A stretch of 64,000 bases of DNA from an uncultured beta proteobacterium (GTDB taxonomy: Bacteria > Pseudomonadota > Gammaproteobacteria > Burkholderiales > Burkholderiaceae_C). This document shows, piece after piece, positions 42,246 through 52,861 of this stretch. Positions within the stretch are counted from its first letter, which is position 1, and each line of letters begins with the position of its first letter. Below the pieces are notes generated by a model. The model was not told where the DNA came from. It made no database searches and saw only the letters and a list, made by a program, of their open reading frames with translations. Location: assembly GCA_903876735.1 (NCBI GenBank), contig CAIRAW010000067.1, forward strand, positions 45,161 to 109,160, written 5' to 3'. A program made the translations under genes and the position numbers.

Positions 42246-42865
42246 GCCTGCTCACCCAGGTTCAGCCGGTCCATCCAAAGCGCCAATGCACGTTGATTGT
42301 CATCACCCGCCTCGTAAACAGCCTTCATGGCGGCGTGAGACTCTGGCCGGTGCTGGTTGATCTTGAGTTTGGTTTTCAAATCGGTCACCCGCAGTTCAAA
42401 GCCCACAATACCGGCGAGCATCTTTTGCGCAAACTCATCGCCCAAACCCCGCCACTGTTCGGCGTAGGCGGGTTCGTGATCGCCAATCAGCTTCTTGAGT
42501 AAGCGGTCTTTCGCCTCCGGTTCTTCGATCACGCTGGCCTCCACCCTGCACTGCACGGCAAGGTAGTTCCAGGTTGGCACCCGCGCCAGGTCCGGATAGA
42601 CCTGGGGTGACAGGTAGGCGTGCGGCCCCATAAATGTCACCGTCGCCGCCGGGCGGGTCTGCAAATACCGCCAGTGCGGATTGCCTTTGGCACAGTGACC
42701 CAGCAAGACCAAATGATCGGCGCGTTCCTCCAGATACAGGGGAAGGTGTGTGACGTAGACTGAGCCTGCGTCGTCCAGACTGATCAGGCTGGCAAACGGA
42801 TGCTCACGCATGAGCAACAAAGCGTGGCTAGCATCGTCAGTCTTGAATTGGGCTGGCAGATACAT
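42242..42865 (-). CDS. paiB: FMN-binding negative transcriptional regulator (PaiB-like)
   Basis: A 207-residue split-barrel flavin-binding protein. MYLPAQFKTDDASHALLLMR is the usual start; RPAATVTFMGPHAYLSP and TWNYLAVQCRVEASVI are typical. PaiB in Bacillus is a repressor of sporulation and protease genes; the function in proteobacteria is not known. ATG 42865 is chosen because the ORF-track start at 42880 would overlap guaA. It follows guaA by 1 bp. It could be involved in polyamine N-acetylation control (PaiA is a polyamine acetyltransferase), but this is not shown here. Confidence 0.85.
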   Translation of the reverse strand: MYLPAQFKTDDASHALLLMREHPFASLISLDDAGSVYVTHLPLYLEERADHLVLLGHCAKGNPHWRYLQTRPAATVTFMGPHAYLSPQVYPDLARVPTWNYLAVQCRVEASVIEEPEAKDRLLKKLIGDHEPAYAEQWRGLGDEFAQKMLAGIVGFELRVTDLKTKLKINQHRPESHAAMKAVYEAGDDNQRALALWMDRLNLGEQA

Positions 42866-42866
42866 G

Positions 42867-44480
42867 CTATTCCCACTCAATTGTCGCCGGTGGTTTGCTG
42901 CTCACATCATAGGTAACGCGGTTGATGCCACGCACCTCGTTGATGATGCGGCTCGACACTTTCTTCAGCAATGCGTAGGGCAGTTCGGCCCAGTCGGCCG
43001 TCATGAAGTCGCTGGTCTGCACCGCGCGCAAGGCCACCACATAGTCATAGGTACGGCCGTCACCCATCACGCCAACACTCTTGACTGGCAGAAATACGGT
43101 GAAGGCCTGACTGGTCAGGTCGTACCAGCTTTTACCGCTTTCTTCGTCGATAAAGTTGCGCAGTTCTTCAATGAAGATAGCGTCCGCACGGCGCAACAGA
43201 TCGGCGTATTCCTTCTTCACTTCCCCCAGAATCCGCACGCCCAACCCGGGGCCCGGGAACGGATGGCGGTACACCATGGCGTGTGGCAAGCCCAGCGCCA
43301 CACCGAGTTCACGCACTTCATCTTTGAACAATTCGCGCAGGGGTTCGAGCAGCTTCAGACCCAGTTGCTCCGGCAAGCCGCCCACGTTGTGGTGGCTCTT
43401 GATGACGACGGCCTTCTTGTTGCCAGCGCCGCCCGACTCGATCACGTCTGGATAAATCGTTCCCTGCGCCAGCCAGGCGACATGGCGCGACTGATCGCTC
43501 TTGAGCTTGCTCGCCTCGCTCTTGAACACCTCAACGAATTCGCGGCCAATGATCTTGCGCTTGGCCTCGGGTTCACTGACCCCGGCCAGATGTCCGAGGA
43601 ACTGGTCTGCTGCGTCGACCCGGATCACCTTGGCGTGCAGTTTGCCAACAAACATGTCCATCACCATGTCGCCTTCATCCAGGCGCAACAAGCCATGGTC
43701 GACAAAGACACAGGTCAGTTGGTCCCCGATGGCGCGGTGAATCAGCGCTGCAGCCACCGATGAATCGACGCCGCCCGACAGGCCAAGGATGACTTCTTCC
43801 TGCCCCACCTGGGCCCGGATTTTCGCAACCGCTTCGCTGATGTAGTCACCCATGATCCAGTCCGGACGCGTGGCACAGATGTCGAGAACAAAGCGCTCCA
43901 GAATCGCAGCACCGCGCTTGGTGTGCGTAACTTCCGGATGAAACTGGACGCCGTAAAAACGCCTCTCTTCATCGGCCATGCCGGCAATCGGGCAACTGTC
44001 CGTGCTGGCCATCAGTTTGAAACCATGCGGCATCGCCGTGACCTTGTCGCCGTGGCTCATCCAGACCTCAAGCATGCCGTGGCCCATGGGCGTTGCATAG
44101 TCCTGAATCCCGTCAAGCAACTGCGTATGGCCGTGCGCCCGCACATCGGCCGGACCGAATTCGCGCTGATGGCCGCTCTGGACGACACCGCCGAGTTGGT
44201 GCGCCATGGTCTGCATGCCGTAGCAGATACCCAGCACCGGCACCCCGAGTTCGAACACAGCCTGCGGCGCCTTATCCGTGGTTTCCTCATAGACGCTGGC
44301 ATGGCTGCCCGAGAGAATGATGCCCTTGAGCATGCCGTCACGGGCATAAGCCCGCAACCAGTCCTCGCTCACGTCGCAGGGGTGAACCTCGCAAAACACA
44401 TGCGCCTCGCGTATGCGCCGCGCGATCAGTTGGGTGACTTGGGAGCCGAAGTCAAGAATAAGAATTTTTTGATGCTGCAT
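42867..44480 (-). CDS. guaA: GMP synthase (glutamine-hydrolysing)
   Basis: A 537-residue two-domain enzyme converting XMP to GMP. The N-terminal class I amidotransferase has catalytic Cys in [16 protein letters not shown] and His/Glu in QFHPEVTHT. The ATP-pyrophosphatase has the P-loop [15 protein letters not shown], and the C-terminal dimerisation domain ends [20 protein letters not shown]. The length is normal. It is downstream of guaB with a 131-bp gap containing a palindromic repeat, so the two may be transcribed together. Confidence 0.97.
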   Translation of the reverse strand: MQHQKILILDFGSQVTQLIARRIREAHVFCEVHPCDVSEDWLRAYARDGMLKGIILSGSHASVYEETTDKAPQAVFELGVPVLGICYGMQTMAHQLGGVVQSGHQREFGPADVRAHGHTQLLDGIQDYATPMGHGMLEVWMSHGDKVTAMPHGFKLMASTDSCPIAGMADEERRFYGVQFHPEVTHTKRGAAILERFVLDICATRPDWIMGDYISEAVAKIRAQVGQEEVILGLSGGVDSSVAAALIHRAIGDQLTCVFVDHGLLRLDEGDMVMDMFVGKLHAKVIRVDAADQFLGHLAGVSEPEAKRKIIGREFVEVFKSEASKLKSDQSRHVAWLAQGTIYPDVIESGGAGNKKAVVIKSHHNVGGLPEQLGLKLLEPLRELFKDEVRELGVALGLPHAMVYRHPFPGPGLGVRILGEVKKEYADLLRRADAIFIEELRNFIDEESGKSWYDLTSQAFTVFLPVKSVGVMGDGRTYDYVVALRAVQTSDFMTADWAELPYALLKKVSSRIINEVRGINRVTYDVSSKPPATIEWE

Positions 44481-44514
44481 ATTTAGGCCTGCTGATGCGG
44501 GTCCCCATATCCAG

Positions 44515-44607
44515 AAACACCGTGGAACCGGCTAAGCCGGGCCACAGGTGTTGCCCCCTGCAAGGGGGGTGGCGTAGCGACACGCAGTGCGCGAAGCCTG
44601 GGGGTGA
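44515..44607. repeat. Palindromic intergenic repeat (Comamonadaceae-type) between guaB and guaA
   Basis: Contains CCGGC-TAA-GCCGG (44528-44540) and CCCCC-TGCAA-GGGGG (44554-44568), followed by GGCGTAGCGACACGCAGTGC. The string resembles a dispersed repeat that I recall from Polaromonas, Acidovorax and Rhodoferax intergenic regions. It may stabilise or terminate the guaB-guaA transcript. No other copy was noticed in the window. Confidence 0.5.
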
Positions 44608-44611
44608 GTCA

Positions 44612-46081
44612 TTATTCTGCCCGATAGTTAGGTGCTTCTTTCGTGATCTGCACGTCGTGCACATGGCTTTCGCGGATACCAGCGGTGGTGATTTCGACGA
44701 ACTCGGCGCGGTCCTGCAACTCATCGATCGTCGGGCAGCCACAGTAGCCCATGCTGGCCCGCACGCCACCCGCCATCTGGTAAACAATGGCCACCATCGA
44801 GCCTTTGTAAGGCACGCGCCCTTCAATGCCTTCAGGCACCAGTTTGTCGGCGTTCGGGTTGCCGGTGCTGGATTCCTGAAAATAGCGGTCCGCACTGCCC
44901 TGCTGCATGGCGCCAATGCTGCCCATGCCGCGGTAGCTCTTGTAGCTGCGGCCCTGGAACAGGATCACCTCGCCCGGAGCCTCTTCGGTTCCGGCGAACA
45001 TGCTACCCATCATGACGCTGCTGGCACCGGCCGCCAGGGCTTTGGCAATGTCGCCGCTGTAGCGAATACCACCGTCGGCAATCAGCGGGATGCCGCTGCC
45101 GCGCAGGGCCGTGGCCACACTGTCAATCGCCATGATCTGCGGCACACCAACGCCAGCCACGATGCGGGTAGTACAAATCGAGCCCGGACCAATTCCAACC
45201 TTGACCGCATCGGCACCGGCTTCGGCCAGGGCCAAAGCAGCCGCGCCGGTGGCGATATTGCCGCCGATGACATCGACCTGGGGATAGTTGCGCTTGACCC
45301 AGCGCACGCGCTCGATCACGCCATGGCTGTGGCCGTGCGCCGTATCCACCACGATGGCGTCAACGCCGGCCCGCACCAGGGCTTCGACCCGCTCTTCCGT
45401 GCCTTCACCAACGCCCACCGCCGCGCCGACGCGCAGTTTGCCCTGCGCGTCTCGCGCCGCGTTGGGAAAACTGGTCTGCTTGGTGATGTCCTTGACGGTG
45501 ATCAGGCCCTTGAGTTCAAACGCATCATTGACCACCAGCAGGCGTTCAATCTTGTACTGGTTGAGCAAAACCTTGGCCTGCGCCAGGGTCGTGCCGTCCG
45601 GTACCGTGACCAGTTTGTCACGCTGCGTCATGATGTGGCTGACAGGAAGATCGTAGCGGGTCTCGAAACGCAGATCGCGTCCGGTCACGATGCCCACGAC
45701 TTTGCCGCCGTCGAGAACCGGGAATCCGGAGACGCCAAGCTGTTCCGACAAATTCATGACCTGGCGCACCGTGTGCTGGGGCGTGATCACAACCGGATCG
45801 CGCAGGACGCCGGACTCGTAGCGTTTGACCTTGGCCACCTGTGCCGCCTGTTCCTGCGCGGACATATTCTTGTGAACAATGCCGATGCCACCCTCCTGGG
45901 CAATGGCAATCGCCAGTCGCGCCTCGGTGACGGTGTCCATGGCCGCAGAAACCAGGGGCAGGTTCAATGCAATATTGCGGGAAAAACGGGTGGCGAGAGA
46001 GGTGTCCTTGGGCAGGACCTGAGAGTACGCCGGCACCAACAAGACATCGTCGAAGGTGAGCGCTTTGCCGATTAGGCGCAT
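44612..46081 (-). CDS. guaB: IMP dehydrogenase
   Basis: A 489-residue enzyme oxidising IMP to XMP, the committed step to GMP. It has two CBS domains (about residues 95-215), the catalytic loop GPGSICTTR and the flap region [10 protein letters not shown]. The start is placed at ATG 46081 ([20 protein letters not shown]), since this gives the standard 488-490 residues and GGAG lies 9 bases upstream; the ORF-track start at 46276 overlaps the divergent gene. It is upstream of guaA. Confidence 0.97.
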   Translation of the reverse strand: MRLIGKALTFDDVLLVPAYSQVLPKDTSLATRFSRNIALNLPLVSAAMDTVTEARLAIAIAQEGGIGIVHKNMSAQEQAAQVAKVKRYESGVLRDPVVITPQHTVRQVMNLSEQLGVSGFPVLDGGKVVGIVTGRDLRFETRYDLPVSHIMTQRDKLVTVPDGTTLAQAKVLLNQYKIERLLVVNDAFELKGLITVKDITKQTSFPNAARDAQGKLRVGAAVGVGEGTEERVEALVRAGVDAIVVDTAHGHSHGVIERVRWVKRNYPQVDVIGGNIATGAAALALAEAGADAVKVGIGPGSICTTRIVAGVGVPQIMAIDSVATALRGSGIPLIADGGIRYSGDIAKALAAGASSVMMGSMFAGTEEAPGEVILFQGRSYKSYRGMGSIGAMQQGSADRYFQESSTGNPNADKLVPEGIEGRVPYKGSMVAIVYQMAGGVRASMGYCGCPTIDELQDRAEFVEITTAGIRESHVHDVQITKEAPNYRAE

Positions 46082-46218
46082 ATTCTTGGGCTCCAAATCG
46101 CCAATTGTACCCAAGCCAACGCTCAAGACCCGGGCCAGGATGGTGAAAAACGACACTTTGAACGCCGCGCTAAACCTGAGAGCTTGAAAGTTGAACGTGC
46201 TGCACGCTAAACTCGCGC

Positions 46219-46695
46219 ATGCATCAAATTCGTCGCTTCCTCGTAGCCGCAACCTGCCTGGTGTCGCTGGCGGCATCAGCCCAGTGGCAGTGGGTCGACA
46301 AGGACGGCCGCAAGGTCTTCAGCGACCGTGCCCCCCCGCCCGAGGTGCTGGAGAAAGATATTCTGAAACGCCCTGCTGCCCGCAATGCGGCCTCGGCGCC
46401 AGCACCACAAGGCGAGGCCAGCGCGCCCCGGGTCAGTGGCGTCGACAAGGAACTGGCAGACCGAAAGAAGAAGGCCGAGGAGGCGGAGCTAGCCAGACGC
46501 AAGGCCGAGCAAGAGACGTTCCTCAAAGCCAAGATCGAAAATTGCGCCCGCGCCAAGCAGGCCAAGGCGACCTACGAGTCCGTGCAAAGAATTGCCAGGA
46601 CCAACGACAAGGGCGAGCGCGAGATCATGGACGGCGCCAGCCGTGCCGCCGAACTCAAACGCATTCAGGCGATCATCGAGTCCGACTGCAATTAG
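46219..46695 (+). CDS. DUF4124-domain periplasmic protein
   Basis: A 158-residue exported protein with a signal peptide ([17 protein letters not shown]). The mature N-terminus [18 protein letters not shown] is the DUF4124 signature (from memory). The remainder is a charged helix ([20 protein letters not shown]) and two cysteines that could form a disulfide. Function unknown. No ribosome site is seen before ATG 46219; TTGAAA-N18-TAAACT places a possible promoter almost at the start codon, suggesting a leaderless or very short leader mRNA. It is divergent from guaB. Confidence 0.75.
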   Translation: MHQIRRFLVAATCLVSLAASAQWQWVDKDGRKVFSDRAPPPEVLEKDILKRPAARNAASAPAPQGEASAPRVSGVDKELADRKKKAEEAELARRKAEQETFLKAKIENCARAKQAKATYESVQRIARTNDKGEREIMDGASRAAELKRIQAIIESDCN

Positions 46696-46711
46696 GCCCT
46701 CGGAGCCGGCT

Positions 46712-47059
46712 TTAATACCCGGCTTTGGCACCAGCGCGTTTTTTGACAAACAGGCCGGCCGTACGGGCGCCTTGGCGGGCAAAGCGCTCACGCCGCGCCA
46801 CCTTCGGATCAACGCCGAGTGGCCGATAGATTTCAATCCGGTCATTCTCTCGCAGACACTGCGCCAGACTGGCCTTGCGCCCCCACAAGCCAACATGGGC
46901 ATCGCGAAGATCGATCGCCGGAAAGGATTGCAGCAGGCCGCTGGCCTGCAGGGCCTGCAAAACGGTGCTGGAAACTGGCAGCAGCAGCGCGACTTCATGC
47001 ACCTCACGCGCGGCTGGCGAGTAAACCAGCGTCACCGGTATCAGCGCCTCAACCGCCAT
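46712..47059 (-). CDS. RnfH-family ubiquitin-like protein
   Basis: A 115-residue protein of the UPF0125/RnfH family: a beta-grasp fold, with IPVTLVYSPAAREVHEVAL and LRENDRIEIYRPLGVDPKVARRERF. The start is taken at ATG 47059 (MAVEALIPVTLVYS), overlapping ratA by 11 bases, as in many proteobacteria. Its function is not established; the ratA-rnfH pairing is the RatAB arrangement of E. coli. A basic tail ends the protein. Confidence 0.88.
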   Translation of the reverse strand: MAVEALIPVTLVYSPAAREVHEVALLLPVSSTVLQALQASGLLQSFPAIDLRDAHVGLWGRKASLAQCLRENDRIEIYRPLGVDPKVARRERFARQGARTAGLFVKKRAGAKAGY

Positions 47060-47492
47060 AGACCTGACCGGCGCGCTTGACAAACGCATCCACCATGCTG
47101 CCGGCGATCTTGTCAAAAACCGGCCCGACCAGTTTGCTCAGGGCTGCATTGTCAAAGCCGTAGTGAAGCGTCAACTCAACGCGGCAGGCGCGCTCCGAAT
47201 CATCGCCCAGTGGCATGAAATTCCACTCGCCATCGAGGCGGGAAAAAGGGCCATTGACCAGTTTCATGCGCACCTGGCGAGCAGGAACATGCTCGTTGCG
47301 CGTCGTGAAGGTCTGGCGGATGCCGCTGAACGAAATTCCGATTTCAGCCAGCATGCCAAGCTCGTCGCTGCTGACCACGCGCGCCCGGTCACACCAGGGC
47401 AGAAACTGGGAATAGCGGTCGACATCGGTCACCAGCGCGTACATTTCTTGCGGGCTGTACCAGATCAGGACGGACTTCGTTACGGTTTTCAT
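47049..47492 (-). CDS. ratA: RatA-family START/Coq10-like protein
   Basis: A 147-residue START-fold (SRPBCC) protein with WYSPQEMYALVTDVDRYSQF and the C-terminal FVKRAGQVYGG. In E. coli RatA inhibits 70S assembly; the family also contains coenzyme Q-binding Coq10 proteins, and this member could serve in either role. It is the first gene of the ratA-rnfH pair, divergent from smpB (68-bp gap), the conserved proteobacterial arrangement. Confidence 0.88.
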   Translation of the reverse strand: MKTVTKSVLIWYSPQEMYALVTDVDRYSQFLPWCDRARVVSSDELGMLAEIGISFSGIRQTFTTRNEHVPARQVRMKLVNGPFSRLDGEWNFMPLGDDSERACRVELTLHYGFDNAALSKLVGPVFDKIAGSMVDAFVKRAGQVYGG

Positions 47493-47560
47493 AGAATAGG
47501 GACTTGCGCGGGATTGTAGACAAGCCTTGTACGCAGCACTTACATCCCCAGATTGACCCC

Positions 47561-48034
47561 ATGGCCAAAAAACCCGAAACCGCTGCCCGCATTGCCGACA
47601 ACAAGAAGGCTGCCTACAACTATTTCTTTGAGGAGCGTTTCGAGGCGGGTCTGGTGCTGGAAGGCTGGGAGGTCAAATCGCTGCGCGAGGGCAAGGTGCA
47701 ACTGACCGATGGTTATGTGGTTATTCGCGATGGCGAGTTGTTCCTGATCGGCTTGCAGATCACCCCGCTGGGCACGGCATCGACCCACATCAGCCCGGAC
47801 AAGACGCGCACCAAGAAGCTTCTGATGCACAAGGAAGAGATCAAGCGCCTGATTGGCAAGGTCGAGCAAAAAGGCTACACCCTGGTGCCGCTCAACCTGC
47901 ACTGGAAAACCGGCAAGATCAAATGCGACATTGCGCTGGCCAAGGGCAAGGCCGAGCATGACAAGCGCGACACCATCAAGGACCGCGAGGGCAAGCGCGA
48001 AGTGGAGCGTGCCATGAAGGGCCGCAACCGCTAA
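47561..48034 (+). CDS. smpB: SsrA-binding protein SmpB
   Basis: A 157-residue RNA-binding protein of trans-translation that carries tmRNA to stalled ribosomes. The core [20 protein letters not shown] and the basic C-terminal tail ([20 protein letters not shown]) are standard. ATG 47561 gives [17 protein letters not shown]; the ORF-track start at 47504 has an extra N-terminus. No ssrA gene is in the window. Confidence 0.96.
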   Translation: MAKKPETAARIADNKKAAYNYFFEERFEAGLVLEGWEVKSLREGKVQLTDGYVVIRDGELFLIGLQITPLGTASTHISPDKTRTKKLLMHKEEIKRLIGKVEQKGYTLVPLNLHWKTGKIKCDIALAKGKAEHDKRDTIKDREGKREVERAMKGRNR

Positions 48035-48040
48035 GCCGAA

Positions 48041-49168
48041 TCAGCGCAAATTGCGCAAGGGATGCGCGTGAGCCGGCCACGGACTCTCGAAGAACGGCGA
48101 CACCATGACGGCAGTCACCTCTTCCACAGCGCCAGGCCGCCACTTCGGGGACTGGTCTTTGTCAACCGCCAGGGCCCGTATGCCCTCGACCGTTTCGCTG
48201 CTGATTCCGATCCGTCCCAGATGCCGGGTGTTGAAACAGTGGCGCACCATGTCACGTTCCATGCGCAGATCATCGGCCAGCGACAGGCCTCGCGCGCGGC
48301 GAATTTGCGCCAGCACCACGTGCAGCATCAGGGGCGAGCGCGAGCGCAAGGTGGCGGCCGTTTGCTGCGCCCAGACCGAGTCCTCGGCTTCCAGCGCAGC
48401 CAAGATAGCCGTGACCGACTCAAGCGAAAAGAAGCGCTCAATCTGCACCGTCAAATCGATTGGCAGCGAGTCGGCAGCGACGGCATGGCGCGCAAGCCAG
48501 ACGTCGAGAGCCTGTGGCGCGTCGACAGCCACCTCGGCCAGCGCCTCCCAAGCTGACACCAGTTGGCCAACGTCGAAGCAGACATCGGCCAGACCGAAGG
48601 CCAGCGCCTGTGGGGCCCCTATCACTTCGCCGGTCAAGGCCAGCCATTCACCCACGTGCCCGGGACAACGGCTCAGAAAATAGCCGCCACCGACGTCCGG
48701 AAACAAACCGATATTGGTCTCGGGCATGGCCATCTTGGTACGCTGCGTGACGATCCGGGTCTTGGCGCCCTGGGCAATACCCATGCCCCCACCCATCACG
48801 ATCCCGTCCATGAAGGCGATAAAGGGCTTGGGGTAGCTGTGGATCAGGTGGTTGAGCGTGTACTCCTCCGTAAAGAAGTCTTCCAGTTCTGCGTTGCCCG
48901 ACAGGGCAGCCTGATGAAAGAAGCGGATGTCACCACCGGCGCAAAAAGCGGCAAAAGGCCCGGTCTTGCTGACGCCGCGAATGGCCACGGCCTGGACCTG
49001 ATCATTGCCGCGCCAAGCCAGCAAACACGTCGTGAGGGTGCGAATCATGCCCAGGGACAAGGCGTTGAGCGCCTGCGGTCGGTTCAGGGTGATGAAGCCA
49101 ACCTGGCCTCGAACTTCGCTCAAAACATCGGGTGCAGTCTGAGTTGTCAGCACGGGTTTGGTTGTCAT
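48041..49168 (-). CDS. Enoyl-CoA hydratase/isomerase family, 3-hydroxyisobutyryl-CoA hydrolase-like
   Basis: A 375-residue crotonase-fold protein. The length and MDGIVMGGGMGIAQGAKTRI followed by MPETNIGLFPDVGGGYFLSR (oxyanion and acidic motifs) fit 3-hydroxyisobutyryl-CoA hydrolase of valine degradation rather than a short enoyl-CoA hydratase. It hydrolyses the CoA ester to 3-hydroxyisobutyrate. It overlaps the upstream EamA-type transporter by 4 bases. No other valine-degradation gene is adjacent. Confidence 0.85.
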   Translation of the reverse strand: MTTKPVLTTQTAPDVLSEVRGQVGFITLNRPQALNALSLGMIRTLTTCLLAWRGNDQVQAVAIRGVSKTGPFAAFCAGGDIRFFHQAALSGNAELEDFFTEEYTLNHLIHSYPKPFIAFMDGIVMGGGMGIAQGAKTRIVTQRTKMAMPETNIGLFPDVGGGYFLSRCPGHVGEWLALTGEVIGAPQALAFGLADVCFDVGQLVSAWEALAEVAVDAPQALDVWLARHAVAADSLPIDLTVQIERFFSLESVTAILAALEAEDSVWAQQTAATLRSRSPLMLHVVLAQIRRARGLSLADDLRMERDMVRHCFNTRHLGRIGISSETVEGIRALAVDKDQSPKWRPGAVEEVTAVMVSPFFESPWPAHAHPLRNLR

Positions 49169-50040
49169 TCTCTGCTTCTCCAGCCTATCAATTCATTGGT
49201 CACCAGAGCGCCAATCACCAGCGCCCCACCGGTCAGTACCTGCAGGCGCGGCACCTCATTGGCGCCAAGCCAGGCCAGCAGGATACCGAAAATCACTTCG
49301 AGCAAACCCAGCAAGGACACCTCAGGGGCCTTGAGCACCCTGGCACATAGCACGGCGAGTGCGGACGGGATGGCCAACTGCACCAGACCCAGACCCGCGA
49401 GCAGTAACAGATCATGCGCCGAGGCCTGAAATGGAAAGGCCAGCGGGAGGGTCAGGATGCAGGACATGACGGCGCCTATCAAGACAGCCGGAATCAAATC
49501 GACATCGTGACCCTGGGCGTGGGCATGCTGCGTCAGCGTCCAGTTGGCTGCGCCGGAAAACGGTACACCCAGCGCCACCAGGACACCGACCAGGCTGACG
49601 CCCTGCCCCAACTGACTGCCAAACATGTAGGCAACGCCGGCACCGGCCACAACGATGGCCACCCAGGTCCGAAGCGCGATGCGGTGGCCGATGAAAATGC
49701 GTGCACCCAGCGCCGTGAGCAAGGGTCCGATCGACATGGTCACCAGGACGGTTGCCGTACTGGCAAGCGTCAGCGCCACCATGAAAAAGGTGAACATGCC
49801 GCACCAACACAGGCCCGAGACCCACTGGGCCCAGCCACCGCTGCGCATGCGAGCAAAGACGCCTGTGCCCTGAAAAACGGGCAGGATGACCAGCAGGGCC
49901 AGCACCGTGAAGAAACTGCGCCAGAAGGTCACCTCAAAGCTGCGGGCATGCTCCAGATGGCGCGTCACCACCCCGGCGATGGACCACATCAGGGTCACCG
50001 CCACCATCAGGAGAACCGCCCGGTTGTGGGTGAGCTTCAA
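49165..50040 (-). CDS. EamA/DMT-family transporter
   Basis: A 291-residue inner-membrane protein with ten hydrophobic segments in two EamA repeats; examples are VLLMVAVTLMWSIAGVVTR and VLVTMSIGPLLTALGARIF. It probably exports small metabolites or amino acids; the substrate is unknown. It overlaps the crotonase-type gene by 4 bases and is 11 bp downstream of typA. Confidence 0.85.
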   Translation of the reverse strand: MKLTHNRAVLLMVAVTLMWSIAGVVTRHLEHARSFEVTFWRSFFTVLALLVILPVFQGTGVFARMRSGGWAQWVSGLCWCGMFTFFMVALTLASTATVLVTMSIGPLLTALGARIFIGHRIALRTWVAIVVAGAGVAYMFGSQLGQGVSLVGVLVALGVPFSGAANWTLTQHAHAQGHDVDLIPAVLIGAVMSCILTLPLAFPFQASAHDLLLLAGLGLVQLAIPSALAVLCARVLKAPEVSLLGLLEVIFGILLAWLGANEVPRLQVLTGGALVIGALVTNELIGWRSRE

Positions 50041-50051
50041 TCCCGCAGTCT

Positions 50052-51887
50052 TTACACAGTCGGTCCGCGGCCGGCGCGCTTGCGTTCGCTCTCGGTCAGG
50101 TGACGCTTGCGCAGACGAATCGACTTGGGCGTGATTTCAACCAGTTCGTCTTCTTCGATGAATTCGACGCCGTATTCCAGCGTGCATTCGATCGGAGGTG
50201 TGATCTTGATCGCGTCTTCCTTGCCGCTGACGCGGAAGTTGGTCAACTGCTTGGTGCGCGTGGCGTTGACCACCAGGTCGTTGTCGCGGCTGTGGATGCC
50301 GACGATCATGCCTTCGTACACCGGGTCATTGGCTTTGACAAACATGCGTCCCCGGTCATCAAGCTTGCCCAGTGCGTAGGTGAAGATTTCACCGGCGTCC
50401 ATGGAAATCAGCACGCCGTTCTTGCGCCCTTCGATCTCGCCCTTGTACGCTTCGTAGCTGTCGAAGATGTTCGAGATCAAGCCTGTGCCACGCGTCAAAT
50501 TCAGGAATTCGTTCGTGAATCCTATCAGTCCGCGCGCCGGAATGCGGTACTCCAGGCGCACGCGCCCACGACCATCGGACTCCATGTTGAACAAGTCGCC
50601 CCGGCGCTCGCCCAAAGCCTGCATCACGCCACCTTGATGCTGCTCTTCGATGTCGACGGTCACCATTTCGATGGGCTCGTACTTTTCACCATTGACGAAC
50701 TTGAACACCACACGCGGCTTGGAAACGGCCAGTTCGTAACCTTCGCGGCGCATGTTTTCCAGCAGGATGGTCAAGTGCAGCTCGCCGCGACCCATGACTT
50801 CGAAAATGCCTTCTTCGTCGGTTTCCTTGACGCGCAGCGCCACGTTGTGCTGAAGTTCCTTTTGCAGGCGGTCCCAGATCTGACGGCTGGTGACGTACTT
50901 GCCTTCACGTCCGGCCAGCGGGCTGGTGTTGACGCAGAAATTCATGGTCAGGGTCGGCTCGTCAACCTTGAGCATGGGCAGCGGCATCGGATTGGTAGGG
51001 TCTGTGATGGTGACGCCAATGCCGATATCGGTCAGGCCGTTGATCAACACGATTTCACCCGGGCCGGCGTCCGTGGCCTGCACGCGCTCAAGGCCTTGAA
51101 AGGTCAGAACCTGATTGACGCGTCCCTTGATGGCCTTGCCGTCCGGACCTTCCATGACCACGACGTCCATCATGGGTTTGATCGTTCCCTGGCTGATACG
51201 TCCAACCCCAATACGCCCGACAAAGGTCGAGAAGTCCAGTGCCGAGATCTGCAGTTGCAGCGGTGCAGCAGGGTCGCCCTGCTGGTGCGGCACGTGATCA
51301 AGGATGGTGTTGAACAGGGCCGACATGTCCGGACCCCACTGCTCGCCCTGCGCACCCTCTTCCATCGATGACCAGCCATTGATGCCCGATGCGTAGACCA
51401 CGGGGAAGTCGAGTTGGTCATCGGTGGCGCCGAGCTTGTCGAACAGGTCGAAAGCGGCGTTCACGACCCAATCCGGACGCGAACCGGGCTTGTCAACCTT
51501 GTTCACCACCAGGATTGGCTTGAGGCCCAGGGCCAGCGCCTTCTTGGTCACAAAGCGCGTTTGCGGCATCGGACCTTCCTGTGCATCAATCAGCAACACA
51601 ACGCCGTCAACCATGCTCAGCGCACGTTCGACTTCGCCGCCAAAGTCGGCGTGGCCGGGGGTGTCGACGATGTTGATGTGGGTGTCTTTCCAGGTCACGG
51701 CGCAATTCTTGGCCAGAATCGTGATGCCGCGCTCTTTTTCGATGGCGTTGTTGTCCATCACGGTGTCGACCACCTTCTCATGCTGGGCAAAGGTGCCGGA
51801 CTGGCGCAGCAGTTGATCGACCATGGTGGTCTTGCCATGATCGACGTGGGCGATGATGGCGATGTTGCGAATTTGTTTGTGGCTCAT
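50052..51887 (-). CDS. typA: Translational GTPase TypA/BipA
   Basis: A 611-residue ribosome-binding GTPase for growth under stress and ribosome assembly. G1 [16 protein letters not shown]3 DTPGHADF and G4 NKVDKPGSR are present, with EF-G-like domains following and a basic C-terminal domain ending [21 protein letters not shown] 51887 follows a purine-rich AAGAGAAAG. It is separated from truB by 24 bp on the same strand. Confidence 0.96.
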   Translation of the reverse strand: MSHKQIRNIAIIAHVDHGKTTMVDQLLRQSGTFAQHEKVVDTVMDNNAIEKERGITILAKNCAVTWKDTHINIVDTPGHADFGGEVERALSMVDGVVLLIDAQEGPMPQTRFVTKKALALGLKPILVVNKVDKPGSRPDWVVNAAFDLFDKLGATDDQLDFPVVYASGINGWSSMEEGAQGEQWGPDMSALFNTILDHVPHQQGDPAAPLQLQISALDFSTFVGRIGVGRISQGTIKPMMDVVVMEGPDGKAIKGRVNQVLTFQGLERVQATDAGPGEIVLINGLTDIGIGVTITDPTNPMPLPMLKVDEPTLTMNFCVNTSPLAGREGKYVTSRQIWDRLQKELQHNVALRVKETDEEGIFEVMGRGELHLTILLENMRREGYELAVSKPRVVFKFVNGEKYEPIEMVTVDIEEQHQGGVMQALGERRGDLFNMESDGRGRVRLEYRIPARGLIGFTNEFLNLTRGTGLISNIFDSYEAYKGEIEGRKNGVLISMDAGEIFTYALGKLDDRGRMFVKANDPVYEGMIVGIHSRDNDLVVNATRTKQLTNFRVSGKEDAIKITPPIECTLEYGVEFIEEDELVEITPKSIRLRKRHLTESERKRAGRGPTV

Positions 51888-51911
51888 GGTTTACTTTCTC
51901 TTAAATCCCGT

Positions 51912-52859
51912 CTAACTAACTCTGGCCATCTGCTCAATCTCGATCGGACTGAGCAGCCGCCCCGGTATCAATTCACCCGCCCTGACATGGGCCGTGCCCA
52001 GCAAGGCAGACGGGCTATCGGCATAGACCGCAACCCTGTCCTCGTCCGGCCAATCGCCGCGGCGACGCAGGCCGCTGAGAAAACGCCCGGCGTTTTCGGC
52101 ATCCAGCGTCACCACCGTGTGCTCGCGAAGCAGCGAGTCCACCGGCAGCAAGCACTTCAATCTTTCGTCTTCCGTCATGGCTTCCAGCGCCTGCAGCGTA
52201 ATGCACTGCGCCGCCAGAAAACCGCCGGTCTCGATCCGGCGCAAGGCTGTCAGGTGCGCACCGCAACCCAGAGCCTCGCCAATGTCTTCGCCCAAGGTGC
52301 GGATGTAAGTACCCTTGCTGCACCTGACCGTCATCTCGATGGCTCCCGGGGCGCCCTCGGAAGCTTCAAGATCAAGTTTCAACTCATAAATCGTCACATC
52401 GCGGGCGTCCCGCTCAACTTCAACCCCGGCCCGCGCATACTCATACAAGGCCTTGCCGTCCTTTTTCAAGGCACTGTGCATCGGCGGTATCTGCCGGATC
52501 GGTCCGGTAAAACGCGTGGCCACGCTGCGAACGTCCTGTGCACTCACATTGACCGCGCGTTCTTCGATCACATCACCCTCGGCGTCGCCAGTGCTCGTCT
52601 TCAGTCCGAGCCGCGCTGTTGCCAGATAGGTCTTGTCGGCATCCAACTGGAGCTGACTGAACTTCGTCGCCGCACCAAAACACAGCGGCAGCACACCCGT
52701 GGCAAGCGGGTCCAGCGTACCGGTATGCCCGGCTTTCTCCGCGCGCAACAGCCATTTGGCTTTTTGCAAAGCGTCATTGCTCGACCAACCCAGGGGCTTG
52801 TCCAGCAGCAGAACCCCGTGCACGGGGCGCCTGGCAACCCGTGCACGCGGCGCATTCAT
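51912..52859 (-). CDS. truB: tRNA pseudouridine(55) synthase TruB
   Basis: A 315-residue enzyme making pseudouridine in the T loop of tRNAs. The catalytic aspartate lies in GHTGTLDPLATGVL, and YIRTLGEDIGEALG follows. The start is placed at ATG 52859, just after the rbfA stop, since the ORF-track frame before it overlaps rbfA. A C-terminal PUA-like segment is present (residues about 255-315). Confidence 0.95.
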   Translation of the reverse strand: MNAPRARVARRPVHGVLLLDKPLGWSSNDALQKAKWLLRAEKAGHTGTLDPLATGVLPLCFGAATKFSQLQLDADKTYLATARLGLKTSTGDAEGDVIEERAVNVSAQDVRSVATRFTGPIRQIPPMHSALKKDGKALYEYARAGVEVERDARDVTIYELKLDLEASEGAPGAIEMTVRCSKGTYIRTLGEDIGEALGCGAHLTALRRIETGGFLAAQCITLQALEAMTEDERLKCLLPVDSLLREHTVVTLDAENAGRFLSGLRRRGDWPDEDRVAVYADSPSALLGTAHVRAGELIPGRLLSPIEIEQMARVS

Positions 52860-52861
52860 GG

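Noticed and set aside
44495-46075. 526-aa plus-strand ORF
   Set aside because: Antisense to guaB; composition rich in His, Arg and Gln, typical of a shadow frame.
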